64,000 nt of DNA from Eupeodes corollae (Eukaryota > Arthropoda > Insecta > Diptera > Syrphidae): the NCBI RefSeq assembly GCF_945859685.1, contig NC_079147.1, positions 209,687,578 through 209,751,577 on the forward strand, given 5' to 3'. The stretch's first letter is position 1. Each line of letters begins with the position of its first letter. This document shows positions 10,891-21,835 of the stretch, piece after piece. A model generated the notes under the pieces. It was not told the origin of the DNA. It saw only the letters and a list, made by a program, of their open reading frames with translations, and searched no databases. A program made the position numbers and the translations under genes.

Positions 10891-11410
10891 CCAAAATAGA
10901 TAGCCCTGTATAATATTGATGAAGAATTTATAAAAAGTTGTTAACATACCGACCCTTAGACAAATCTATCCTATGACCTGGGGCCCTGTTTTATCTTTTA
11001 TTTTCAAGGGCTATGGATAAAATGGCCCTAAGTTTCTTTGCTAATCATATATAGTTAACCGTTACTGGTTATAGCTATCCAATCAAAGATTTTATGGACG
11101 TGATATTCAAATCACTTAAAAATCTAACTTAATGACCCTGAAGTTGGAGAAAAAAAGGATTGTATGCTTTAGAATAATTTAAAACAATCAACAACACGTT
11201 TATAGTTTTATATTGTATCTGGAAATCTGCAAAAAATATTCTTTCTTCCTTTAATAAAACATCAAAACAATCAGAAAGTAAAATCTCAATCTCATAATAA
11301 GATCCAATTATCTACTTATCCACACACAATAAAACTATTTTTTATTTTAATTAACAATGCAAATTAATGGTTATAATGTGTTTGCTTAAGCAAAGTTAAC
11401 CTTAATACGA
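10891..11410. other. Spacer upstream of P2
   Basis: AT-rich, no coding potential seen. A short 'ggttatagctat' word at about 11065 resembles the dispersed repeat listed at 16437. The stretch is nearly unchanged in copy 3, apart from a short indel near 11010. Confidence 0.4.
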
Positions 11411-11419
11411 TATATAAAA
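11411..11419 (+). promoter_or_regulatory. TATA box of P2
   Basis: TATATAAAA lies 61 bp upstream of the P2 start codon. It is identical in copy 3 at 36284-36292. Confidence 0.7.
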
Positions 11420-11471
11420 GCAACCAAAACTATTATGCACCATAATTCATACAGAAACGACCAAATTCAGA

Positions 11472-11832
11472 ATGAATAAGTTTATTATTTTAATGATTGG
11501 TGTTGTCCTTTTAATGGTAAGATTTCTTAAAACATGTTCTTCATTTTGTTGTTCTAATAATTTGTCAAAACTATATATTACAGGATATAACATTAACAAC
11601 CGGTGATGACAATTTACCGCGTAAAAATTTTAACAACAAACCAGCAGTATCGCATTTTGCTGATGCAAATATGCCTGGAATGAATATGCCTGGAATGAAT
11701 ATGCCGGGAATGAATGTTCCTGGCATGAATATGCCTTCGATGAATATTCCAATACCTTCAATACCTTCAATGGCTGAGTTTAACGTGAGCTTTGGAATGA
11801 ATGGAGGTCCTAAAATGGCAATTGGTGGGTAA
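11472..11832 (+). CDS. Secreted repeat peptide P2, two exons (11472-11516, 11584-11832)
   Basis: Exon 1 encodes only MNKFIILMIGVVLLM, then a phase-0 donor (GTAAGA). The intron is 11517-11583 with acceptor CAG. Exon 2 starts DITLTTGDDNLPRKNF and ends PKMAIGG. The precursor is 97 residues, without cysteine. After the signal peptide comes a Met/Pro/Gly/Asn repeat: MPGMN three times, VPGMN, MPSMN, then an IPIPSIPS stretch. Function is unknown; low-complexity secreted peptides of this kind occur among insect gland and seminal products, which is only an analogy. TATA at 11411-11419. Copy 3 has fewer pentapeptides. The shared exon-1 design links it to P1, P3 and P4. Confidence 0.8.
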
Positions 11833-12119
11833 ATGTCAAGTGACCACAAAGAAGTTGTTATACGAGTCTTATGATCACGAAAAAACGTAATTTACTATGA
11901 ACAATTAAGAACAATCTAAAAAGTATTTATTTAAACTAAATACACATGTAAAAGAGGAACATTAAAAGGATGTTGTTTTTATTCTTTAAGATGTGTTTAT
12001 GTAGCCGGTCTTTGCTATTATCTATTTGGTAACACTCGTTTTTGACAGCTCAAGCACGTTAAGTGTTTTCTGTCTCTGTCACTGTTAAACATCTTTAGTT
12101 TTTCTACAATGTAACCATG
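11833..12119. other. P2 3' flank
   Basis: AT-rich DNA with no canonical AATAAA close to the stop; possible variant signals lie near 11937-11970. No gene is seen. Confidence 0.35.
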
Positions 12120-14290
12120 AATTGTTTTAAAAACGAACAACGCTTCCAAAAATCACTGTTTGGTGTGGATTATGAGCTGGCTCCAAAACAGCTTGACACC
12201 TACGAGGCATATACTCAAAAAGTCTCCGATAGACCTCGACCGGTATCGTTTTCCATAGGTCTTGGACTTTTATTAGATAAACTGTTTTGATTTCTGAATA
12301 TTTCTTTCCCTGTATGATTCTTTTCATACTTCCTCAAATTCTCGAAGGGATTCAAATACGTTCACTGTGCGGGCCAAAACAAAACATCAATTTTACTGGT
12401 GTAGAAAAAGACTTTTGAAAGTTTTGTTCTATGCTTTGCATCATTGTCCTGTTGGAAGATCAACTTAAAAAGGCAAATTTTCCTCAGCCTACGTCTACAT
12501 GATGATTTCCAATATGTTTTCGGCAAAATTTGGCAGTTATTGTTTCTTTTACACGAAAAAAAGGTCCTATCCCATGCCAATACTTGAACGTTTGCTCCAC
12601 CTAGTTTTAGGGTTTTGATGGTATATTTGAGGCATTGAGAGCAGAAGTGAAGTAACCCCAATATGTTACGTTGGAATAGGCTAGGTTAAAGTGGCTGTCC
12701 GTGATGGAGTAGGATACACTTAGGAGGAGGTGAAGAAATGTTTTCTCCTCTTTTTCATCCAAACAGCTTCTGCAAGTCACTTGAGAATACTTTTAGCCAC
12801 GTGCCGTGCTTTCATATTAGACAGTTCCCGGGTATAACACCGATTATCGAGCTTATATGCGATTTCCTTAGAAATAGCAAACACCTTGATCGCTTCAAAT
12901 CTAATATAGGGCAGATGTTTTTTGTGATCTGAAACGTGGTGATGTTATTCCATCTGATGGTTGCCTCTTTCATAGCGTCTTGCATAAGCAATAGTTTACA
13001 TGTAGCGATAGGTATGCCAGCATTTGTCAAGCATGGTACTGTACCATTCCTGGCGAGCTCATTTGCCTTACAGTTTTTACTGGAATGTCTCAATGGCCCG
13101 TTACACAACAAATGTGAATATTAAACGGTTGTGCCATCTCCATTAGAGATGATCGACAATATTGACTGTTATAGAGTTTGTAGAGACAGAGTCGAAAATA
13201 TGATAGCGGTCTGACTATCTGAGAAAATATTGATATCACGTGTTCTTTAAGCTAGGTCAAGATTTCTTTCATCGCCGTTCAGAGCTTTTCCAGGAATGCC
13301 CTATCCTCCCAGATTTTTCTTTGAGAAATCTGGAAATTTCTGTCGAATTGCAGTTGGGGATGGTGTAGTATGTGTGCTTTGGAATTTATTCTAAATACTT
13401 AAGAAATACGGAGTGACCAATGCCACAAGGACTAAGATTTGAGGCGAATAGCAGAGCTTTCAACTTTTTGTTAGGGTGTCCACTGCCGCAGATGAAATCG
13501 TGCGAAGCGATCTTTTACTTAGTTTGTCGAGGTTTATAGATTGTTCTAAAGCAGTCCACCATACTGCCACACCGTACATTGAATCGGTCTGATTACCGAT
13601 GTGTGATTCGAAGTTGTAAGCCCCGTTTATTAACAATAGTATTTTTGCAAGAGAAGAGAGCTGTAGTAGGTATTTTTACTCTTTCCAATTTAGTTTTTAT
13701 GTCTAAAATAAGACCGAGGTACGAGTACTTAGCCTAGTCTGAGAACTCTAATTGGATATCTTTAATATATGGGGCGATAGCAAATGGAAGTTTGTATTTC
13801 CTCGAAAATAGGACTTATTCGGTTTTGTGTGGGTTAATACCCAGTCCACACCAATCAGCTTTAAGTATAAGTTTGTCTAAGTCATCTTGTAAGACACGTC
13901 ATCCGCATAGGAAATCACTCTGAAGCTCTGCATCCAGAACAGTTAGTATTTTATTTATCACTAGGTTCTAAAATAAGATGGAGTAAAAAACCGCCTTGAA
14001 GTGTCCCTCCACCAATATTCACTTATTGAGAAATTTTGTATCTGATTTTCCACAAAGATTTGTTTCCTGAAGGAGTTTACGAACAGTACGTGCTGAAAAT
14101 CTGCATCAATTTCATTTTGAATGTCTCGAGATGACTTGAAAGTTTCTTTTTTGGAAAGATGAACATTCAGACTGTTGGTTTGGTGCTTGTTTTTTTTTTT
14201 TGGAACCAAATTTTTGCTTTGAGTGTATTCTCTACTCTCTATCATTGTTTTGGAGCAATGCATAATTTTAGCAATTTCTCTCAAAGATGT
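12120..14290 (-). mobile_element. Tc1-type transposase remnant, split by a LINE
   Basis: The minus strand encodes a Tc1-like transposase in two separated parts. The N-terminal part at about 14284-14020 has REIAKIMHCSKTM and LSKKETFKSSRDIQNEIDADF. The C-terminal part at about 12661-12120 has LIFQQDNDAKHRTKLSKVFF, IDVLFWPAQ and IPVEVYRRLFEYMPRRCQAVL. Between them sits a LINE fragment in the same orientation. The reading frame is broken. The first codons are absent here because of a deletion near 14300, but they are present in copy 3 (start codon at 44652). Confidence 0.88.
12665..14015 (-). mobile_element. LOA/R1-like LINE fragment with RNase H region
   Basis: A minus-strand, 5'-truncated LINE inserted in the Tc1 element. 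From its 5' side it shows RT motif GGTLQGG, the catalytic YADDV box (near 13905), a degraded thumb, and a C-terminal RNase H-like part (NCKANELARNGTVPCLTNAGIPIATCKLLLMQDAM; SRCLLFLRKSHISSIIGVIPGNCLI). An RNase H domain after the RT is typical of the I, R1 and LOA groups. Frameshifts and stops make it inactive. The exact ends are estimated from where Tc1 similarity stops and resumes. Confidence 0.8.
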
Positions 14291-16037
14291 TTGCTCTTAT
14301 TTCTAATTTTAAATTTTGTTTTTTTTTTTACATATTATTTTGTAATTAGGTACTTAATTATATTTTTGAATGCGTTTAAATAAAATCCGATCTCTTCGTT
14401 GGTTTTATCGTTACTAATTTAAATAATACCATAAAGCGATTTACTTCGAAAAAATAATTTGTTTTTGGGTTTTTTGCACTCCGCGAAAATGGAATTAGAA
14501 ATAAAATAGAAAATTTCTTACACTCAAAAATAAAAATAAAATAAAACAACTTGCAAGAAATTCCTTTTAAATTCAATTCAAAATATTTTATATATTTAAA
14601 TATATTTTATTTACTCTTCATTGTCGAAGTTGTACCGAGCTACTAAATTCTTATCGTTGACAACATTAGCCCATCGGCATAGGAGAGAACAAAATTTAAT
14701 GTACTACCCGAATTCTAGTGTCTATGATGCTGAACATTATAAAATTGACAAAAAGGGTCGGATCTCGGACATCTTGATGGTGCGGGTCCTAAAAATAGGA
14801 TCGGCCTCTATGTTTCTCTATAATACTGATACTGATGCAGCTAACCATAGAAAAATAAAAGATTCTCTCATTGCAATAGAAAATTTGTTTTTGGAACCAA
14901 AACTTAGAAAAACAGAATCTAATTATAATTTCAAAACATGAAGAAAATATCACGCATCAGAACGCATATATACATAATTTTCTATGCGACCGATGGTGTT
15001 TTTTTGGGGATCTCCAAGATGCTAATGGCCTAATGGCCAACGAGACGGTATCGCCCCAGATAGAAATATGCTGAGGCTTGGGGTTAGTCTGCCGGCTATG
15101 TTTGTTTGGCAGAGGCATATGCATCACCTCCTGACGCATGTTTATGTTGTGATTTTTCAACTAAAAAAACAAACACAATTTATTAGTTTTTTAAGAATTG
15201 TCTTTGGTTTGAACTGAGAATTCTATGTTTTTGCATACAAAATTAGGCTCATTAACGTCTATCTGACTGAAAATTGATAATTGGTCGACAGTCGTATCAG
15301 GCGGAAGTTTAAATGTGTGTTAACAGATGTTCACACTAGTTTTTTCTAGACGCACTCATAAGTATTTTCGGAAGATCAAAAACATAGAAATGCATGCGCC
15401 ATCACATCAGAGTAGGTGTGTTGTGCAAAGTTCGTCGTCATGTTTCGGTGATGACAAATTGGCAAGGGAATTGCTTAAGAGTTTTTTGTGTATATAGCTT
15501 AACATACTTGATAGCTACCTACATAGCTGCGGGAATTCAAACAATTCTACCACACACCATAAACATTTTTAATGATAAATTCAAAACACAAATTCTATGT
15601 TTTTTGTGTTGTTTTTTGTTTTTTTGTTTTCTTTCATGAGCGTACATTTTGAAATAATTTTACGAAATCTCTAATAAACAGTTGTTGTTGAAATTTATCA
15701 ATTTTAAAGAAACCTATATGCTGCATACATAAATAGTGTACCAATATTCAGAATTTACACAAACAGAGATATACACCGAAAGTAATGATGGTCGAGTAAT
15801 CAAAACGATATGAACAGATTTCCTTAATTAATTTTTTTCCATATTTTATCGACTATGTTACAAGTAATATAGAATTTTAAAACATAAAAATGCATAAAAA
15901 CAAATAGTATTTTTGATGGTGTGATTTTAGAGATATAAAACTCTTAGTTGGCAATACTTTTTTAACTGGCGGCCATTTTGTCAGTTGACAAGTGATTTAT
16001 TTGACCAGTTTAAATTCCTGAGAATTATCTCAGATTA
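14291..16037. other. AT-rich spacer with one hypothetical ORF
   Basis: A deletion point relative to copy 3 lies near 14296. The only notable open frame is 14621-14941. A minus-strand frame at 14957-15160 is preserved in copy 3 but looks non-coding. The remainder is poly(A/T)-rich with no recognisable gene. Confidence 0.4.
14621..14941 (+). CDS. Hypothetical ORF of uncertain status
   Basis: An open frame of 106 residues; the part from MYYPNSSVYDAEHYKIDKKG onward (80 residues) is conserved in copy 3 (45745-45987) with two amino-acid differences. The first 26 residues are not shared, because copy 3 has a one-base deletion there, so the true start would be the internal Met at 14699. It is charged, with no signal peptide and no domain I recognise. 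It could be a transposon remnant or a chance frame preserved by recent duplication. Confidence 0.25.
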   Translation: MSKLYRATKFLSLTTLAHRHRREQNLMYYPNSSVYDAEHYKIDKKGRISDILMVRVLKIGSASMFLYNTDTDAANHRKIKDSLIAIENLFLEPKLRKTESNYNFKT

Positions 16038-17478
16038 TTGACATACTATACATGGACTGCCAGTAGCCAACTTCACGATGGCTCCACTTTCATCGGACAA
16101 AACACTAGCCCAAAGAGGGCTATGCGGAAAAGTTGTGTAACATTTACATTTAATACTCACAGCCACTGCTGTCGTTCTTGCTACTATAGTAGTATTTTAC
16201 TATTTTCAGAGTCAACGGAAACGGAAACCAAAATTTAAAATATAATGCCCCAATAATAGTGCAACATTAGAAAGAAAATTTTCAGATGTAAGAATTATAA
16301 AAGATAAAAAAGAAATTCACTCAAGGTAGAAACGGTGAATGCCCTACTAACTGCTAAGGAACTTCTTAAAAACAATTACACCGAAAAATGGGAGCCATCG
16401 AAAACTTTAATCGAGAATAACAAAACATTGTATAAGGCGCCAGTTATAGCTATCATTGGTTTTCATAATTGAAAACAAACATTGGAATTTTTTTGACAGG
16501 TCGTTTATAGCTATCCTTAAACATTTCAGTCATTGAAAAAAATTCCCGATTTAAATCCACCGATAACATTTTACTGACAGAAATCTATCATTGGAATTGT
16601 ATGAAATTGGAACATAAATCAGTGGAACGATTCGTTTTACTTTTGAACATAAAGTATCAGCTGTTAGGAAAATGAATATCCGTCCTTTAAAAATAAAAAG
16701 AAATGGGCAATAACACTTTTTTTCTCAAAAAACAATTCTTTGTGTGATTTGCAATGGATGATTATATAATTTTCATTTCTAATCAAAGGAAAACATTTTT
16801 TTCTGGATCGATTTCAATGGTAGCTATAATTAATGTTTGTAACTGAAAATATGAAACATCGAATTTACAATAATGAATTTAATTTATTCAAGAATATTCA
16901 AACATGTATGTTGATGTAAAATATAATTTCAATTGTCAATTTCTTATTTAATAAACAAAAAGTAATGAATTTAAATTTATTTCAATTATATTATTTTAAA
17001 ATATTGGCCTTTGAGCAGTGAAAGCAAAAATTTGGTACGAAATTACATCCGTCTATTTATCTGTTTTCGGAACATTAACCTTCGCAATAGGCCAATCAAC
17101 TTCTAATTTGGATATTATTATTTTCAGTTTTTAATTTTGTTCATGGGCCAAGCATGTGTTTGTTGTTTTTTTGTTTGACTCCTCAATTTAAGGAAATACT
17201 CCCCAAAATGATAGAAAAATACTGCTCTTGAAGTTTTTAAAACGACAGCACCGCTCACAGCAAAAAAAACATGGCTCTTCAACAAATTATACTAGATGTC
17301 AATACTTTATATGTCAGAAAAAGCTTATCTCAAGGAAATACAAACAGATGTCGCTAAATATTTCATAACTTTTTTTGCCACTGTGCGGGCTAGTGTAGCT
17401 ACTTTGAAGTGGAACTATTTTTATTCAAATTTTGTATGGAAAATTCACACCACTAGCGGTCCATGTATAGTATGTCAA
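16038..17478. repeat. Inverted repeat pair 1.4 kb apart
   Basis: The 20-bp word ttgacatactatacatggac at 16038-16057 returns as a perfect reverse complement at 17459-17478. Weaker inverted similarity extends inward (the 'cactagcc' words near 16107 and 17390). This looks like the ends of a decayed DNA transposon. The interval has no transposase frame that I can see. Preserved in copy 3 at 47084-48524. Confidence 0.6.
16437..16870. repeat. Dispersed 'cagttatagctat' repeat
   Basis: Starts gcgccagttatagctatcat and ends near 16840 with an inverted version (ggtagctataatt). Related fragments appear at 47482-47915, 57057-57130 and 60404-60530. Probably an old miniature transposon family; its boundaries are uncertain. 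Confidence 0.45.
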
Positions 17479-17869
17479 TGTCTCAAATGTATCGCCAGTG
17501 GTATATAAACATACACAATTCACTATTTTATTCTCACTTAGCAATCAAATTAGCTTTGAATTTATTTTCATTATTTTCAAAATCAGTCTATTGAAAATTC
17601 TTGAGAAATCATATCAAAATAATTCTGTTCTGAGATTTGTGACAGCAAAAGTAACAAATTTGTACATATAAGAAAAATATTGATTATATTTCTGAAAACA
17701 CGGAAATCTTCGAAATCAATTGCTTGTTTCGCGAAATCGATATGAACACTTACAAAATGTGCAAAATTTATTTTGAAAATTATAGCACTTTATATGTACT
17801 TACTTAAGATGTTGCTAATGTCCTGAACTAGGGCTTTATCAAAACAAACTTCTCCATTTAGCTCGGTTC
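17479..17869. other. AT-rich spacer, nothing recognised
   Basis: No coding frame, RNA gene or clear repeat is seen between the inverted-repeat arm and the RTE fragment. Confidence 0.4.
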
Positions 17870-19060
17870 CTATAGCTCAATGTCTCCAGATGCGCACTTC
17901 AAGTCGGGTGAGCTCAATTTCCATTTGTGTGGTTCACCTGAGCCGCGGTCTTCCGTTACTAAGCACTAAGCTGTCCTGTGGGCGTGTATTCGAGGATTTT
18001 CCGGGGCGGAGCATTGCTTTCCATGCGCTCTAGGTGACCCAGCCATTTTAGTTGTTGGACTTTTTGACTAAGTCTAAGTCGCTGTACAGCCCGCATACTT
18101 TTCTATCTACAAGACCCAAGGTGCTTTAATCCGCTTTTGTCATAGTCCATGCTTCTGCATCGTATAGCAGGACGGGAATGGGTGCTATATAGCGTCACTT
18201 TAGTTGCTGGAAAGAGTGCTTTACTACTCAATTGCTTTCTAAGTCCAAAGAAACAAGAGTAAGCAAGAATAATTCTTCGTATGATCTTAGCGCTGGTGTT
18301 GCTTTTTGTGTTCATTGCGGAGCTTAGGTAGACAAAGTCCTTAGCTACCTCAAAGTTACATCTGTTGATGGTGACGTTTTGACCGAGACTTCGGTATTGT
18401 AGGTCCTTTCTTGATGACAGCATGTACTTTATTTTGCCCCCATTAAACCCATTTTTGATGGTTCTGCCTCAATACTCGCAAAAGTTCCATTGACATCACG
18501 CTAAATTCTTCCGATGATGTCAAAGTCATCAGAATCTACTAGTTATTGGACAGACTTTTGAAAGATAGTGCTTTTAGTATTGACGTGGGAACTCTGCACT
18601 ATTCTTTCAAGAACGATGTTAAAGAAATCGCATGACAGCGCATCGCCTTGTCTAAAGCCTTTTTCTACATAACAAGATTCTGTAAAGTTGTTTCCAACCT
18701 TTATGGAGCAGCGTGAATTCTCCATGGTCATCCTGCACAAACGGACGAGTTTGGCAGGGATGTCAAAACTAGACATGGCTCTATACAGCTAGTCCCTGTA
18801 GATGCTGTCATATGCAGCCTTGAAATTGATGAAAAGATGGTGGGTGTCGATTTGATGTTCGTAGGTTTTTTCAGCATCTGCCGTAACGTGAATATTTGAT
18901 CGACTATGAACTTTCCTCGCCTAAAACTGCATTCATAAGGTTTTATTAAGTTTCTGACAATGGGCTTTAGAAGTTCGCATATTACGGCAGATACAAAATT
19001 TGTAAGCGATGTTAAGTATACTGTTTCCGTTTGGCAATCAAATAGTTTCATACGTTACGG
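17870..19060 (-). mobile_element. RTE-type LINE fragment (RT and 3' end)
   Basis: Minus-strand broken frames match the LINE at 51690-54765: CELLKPIVRNLI...FRRGKFIVDQIFTLRQML (18728-19051), GDALSCDFFNIVLERIVQ (18543-18776), and YRSLGQNVTINRCNFEVAKDFVYLSSAMNT...RRIILAYSCFFGLRKQL (18103-18423). Stops and frameshifts separate the pieces. It is preserved in copy 3 at about 48920-50110, where a small 4-base difference near 49228 changes one frame. Confidence 0.85.
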
Positions 19061-20003
19061 ACTAGTGGATTGACCTCCAAGATCAGCGATTTGACAAGGC
19101 TCGACAATACAATTTATAAAAGGACTGTAACAAATTTAATTTTGCATTCTATGCTTCATCTGGCTTCACCCGATGAAAAACGTAAAACATGAAAAGACAT
19201 CACTTTATTTATAACAGCTTATTAATGGCGAATTAACAAACGATGATGATCTGAAATGAACCTTTTTCACAAATTACTTGCTTGCAAATATGATTAAAAC
19301 GTCAAAAATGAACTTTTCTTTAAGCGACTCATTTGAAATGTCATCATTTTATTCCATTCATGACTTTATGGGTTTAAAGGCGAAATTGACGCAGTCATAT
19401 CTTATTATATGAACAACTTTTTCGTGGGATTTCTATCATTTTGTTGTGTCATAGAATTTTAACAACTGTCAGTGTAACAAGTTGACACTTCAGTAGACGT
19501 TTTAAGTTAAGAATCTAAGCGTATCCATTATCTTATCCTCAATCTTTGAAAGCAAGAAACTTGGAAAGTTGTAAAGGAATACAAAAAGAATATTATTGGA
19601 CAACTTATAATTATATTTTTAAAAAAAATCTAAACGTCAAGAAAGGCTTAGACATCAAAATCAGTCACCTAGAACCAGTTTAATCTGATTTTAAAATATC
19701 ATTTTCAATTTATTAAATTGTTATTCAAGGAACTAACTATATGCATGAATTTTATTCATTTTATAATTAATTAAAGGTTAATAAAAATAGATAACATTCA
19801 TAAAGTTAAATGGTCATTAATTTAAAATCATGTAAAGTAAAGCTGTTGTTTTTTTCTTTTCAATTGTCTACCGATAACGATCTTTTTAATAAAACAATAG
19901 GGTGTTTTTTGTGCAAGATCCATCATCACGTCAACAGACTAAATAATAAAGTAAATAATATAACAAAAGGAATTAAATAGTAAGCAATCGGATTATAAAC
20001 TAG
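19061..20003. other. Spacer holding the right edge of the long duplication
   Basis: The homology with copy 3 ends at about 19293. From 19294 on, the DNA is unique within this window. AT-rich, with no gene upstream of P3. Confidence 0.5.
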
Positions 20004-20011
20004 TATAAATA
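20004..20011 (+). promoter_or_regulatory. TATA box of P3
   Basis: TATAAATA lies 75 bp upstream of the P3 start codon, the same spacing as in P1. Confidence 0.65.
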
Positions 20012-20078
20012 AGCCATGATCAACAATTGAGGTTTATTGTATAATCACGAATACAAAGAATCTAAGTAAAGGATCAAA

Positions 20079-20433
20079 ATGAACAAGCTTATAATTTTTG
20101 CAGGCCTATTTGTCAGTTTGATCTTCGTAATGGTAAATTAATATTTTTTTTTAAATATTTTTTAGAAAAATTGTAATTTTTAAATATATGCAAATTTTTA
20201 TTTTTTATCAAAAGAACTCTGTTGTTGCTCAAAATCCTTCACCTCCTATGCCTCCACCAATGGGAATGCCAAAACCTTCACTTGCAAGACTTCATGGTGC
20301 AATCATTAGAAATAACATAATGAATTTAGGGCGTGCTTTAGATAATAAGCCTCATAATAAGCCAATGACACAAGGTTTGGCTTTTCCAAATGTAACAAAA
20401 GAACAAATTGAAAAGAAAATGAAAAAAAATTAA
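20079..20433 (+). CDS. Secreted peptide P3, two exons (20079-20132, 20215-20433)
   Basis: Exon 1 encodes MNKLIIFAGLFVSLIFVM and ends at a phase-0 donor (GTAAAT). The intron is 20133-20214 with a weak, A-rich acceptor (atcaaaag). Exon 2 continues NSVVAQNPSPPMPPPMGM and ends VTKEQIEKKMKKN. The precursor is 90 residues with a clear signal peptide (cleavage likely after VVA or AQ). A short Pro/Met-rich segment follows, then a basic, probably helical tail without cysteine. AATAAA at 20474-20479 ends the gene. No known family is recognised. It shares the signal-exon design of P1, P2 and P4. It has no copy in block 3, whose homology stops before it. Confidence 0.75.
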
Positions 20434-20778
20434 AGAAAAAAAACATTTTGTAAGTTAAAGTTAAATGTTTTGAAATAAAGTCCTTAAGCATTTTAAATGG
20501 TAATTTTATTATGGTGAAAAGTAAAATGACGAAATTTATATCAAACAAAGTTCGATAAAAACTAAGGGACAAGTTTAAGCTATGAGTACAGCTTTTACTT
20601 TTTTTAACACATTAGACCATTATTTTAAGCAAAAGCTTAATACAATTAAGTTGAATTCAAATTTTAAGTTTTTTTTCAAGTAGATTTCGTAAAATTTTAA
20701 TTTTCATTGTTTGTCATTATTGAAAATTTTGTTTCGAGATTTAAAAGCGAATGAGGTCCGTTTTCTGATATAAGTCTA

Positions 20779-21087
20779 TAGGCACAACTATAATAGGCAT
20801 AAGCAAACATAAGCTTATGTCAAAAACCCAACGAAAATTCACTTAAGTTTGCGAAATTACTGCATAGCCATAATGCAATTTTGTTCACGTATCTACATGT
20901 CAGATTTTACTTATGCGGCGAGCGACTGGGATCGCTCTTGCTTAAGTGTGCTTAAGTTAACGAAACTGAGAAAAATTGAACGAAACGGAGGTAGACTCCA
21001 TTATATTCATTCCTATTGAGATTCTTTGTATTCGCACGTTTACTTATGCGCGCATATGCTAGCTTATGCCTAGTATAGTTGGGCCTA
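20779..21087. mobile_element. Miniature inverted-repeat element 1
   Basis: The ends at 20779-20804 and 21062-21087 are 26-bp inverted repeats with two mismatches (start taggc(a/c)caactata). It is about 309 bp long with no coding capacity, as expected of a MITE. A target duplication is not certain. Confidence 0.7.
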
Positions 21088-21609
21088 TTCAATGGTTTGC
21101 ACGAAACTAAAAGTTCGTAACTAAGTGAATTTTATTTTGTGGGGAAGGAAAAGAAGAGCCGAAAGTCCTTAAGTTGCACTTATGAAATTTATAAGGTTAT
21201 GTCCTTTGATGTAAATTGTTGAATAACTTACTCGTTTTGGATCTCGTATTGAAACAAAAACACTCAATTCTTATTGCAGATAGCTGCGAATACTGCTTCG
21301 CAATTTTAGAGCTGGGCAATTTTGGAGCAACCGGTCTGAGCCTTCCAAACCATTTACTTTCGTTCTCGTGTGTAGGGGAACTAGGGAATTGTTTTTGAAA
21401 TTATTTTCATACAGAAATGTTTGTTTTGATAATAGCATTACTATCAATGTTTTCGAACTGCGTAGATTCCTGCTCGTCGGATATTTGAGCCTTTGCGATT
21501 TTTAATTTTGGGTGAAGCGGGTTTCATAACTCATCGGGTTTATATTTCCCCCAGTTACCTATTCTTTGCTTTGGTTGTTTTAAGTTCTATAAATTTAAAA
21601 GATGTTATA

Positions 21610-21835
21610 TAGTCTAAAAAGTCTCCGTGCAGCAGCCTATTTTAGTGTTTTCTTGAATTAATAAATAAATAAATTAGTTTTGGTAGCATTAAATGAAAGT
21701 TAGTTCCTACCTTTACCAAAATTTGAAAAGTGTGATTGTCATTTTGAAAACACTTTTTTTAATACATTGTTATAATAAAAATCTTATCTCAGAATCAACA
21801 AAAGGAAAGCTGCTGCACGGACACTTTTTGGACTA
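21610..21835. mobile_element. Miniature inverted-repeat element 2
   Basis: The arms tagtctaaaaagtctccgtg at 21610-21629 and its near-complement at 21816-21835 (continuing into cagcag/ctgctg) define a 226-bp palindromic element without coding capacity. Confidence 0.65.

Larger units (their letters stand above)
2823..19293 (+). repeat. Long duplication block, copy 1 (matches 29149-50341)
   Basis: This segment carries Kelch A, P1, LINE/SINE/mariner/Tc1 remnants and P2, and aligns with 29149-50341. Substitutions are few; the differences are mainly indels. Copy 1 alone has the LINE at 7227-9264. Copy 3 alone has the hAT element at 37051-42558, about 580 bp at 33859-34438 and about 755 bp near 44595-45350. 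Small indels also occur, including a 55-bp gap near 12290 and coding repeat changes in P2. Homology ends sharply at about 19293/50341, within the shared word 'gcttgcaaatatga'. Confidence 0.92.

Noticed and set aside
11472..11832. P2 as an antimicrobial or venom-type peptide
   Set aside because: It has no cysteines and no amphipathic cationic helix. The repeat is neutral and Met/Pro/Gly/Asn-rich, so no toxic or defence role can be claimed.
14957..15160. Minus-strand 67-residue frame repeated at 46003-46206
   Set aside because: It is conserved only because of recent duplication. No start context, signal, domain or biased codon pattern is seen.
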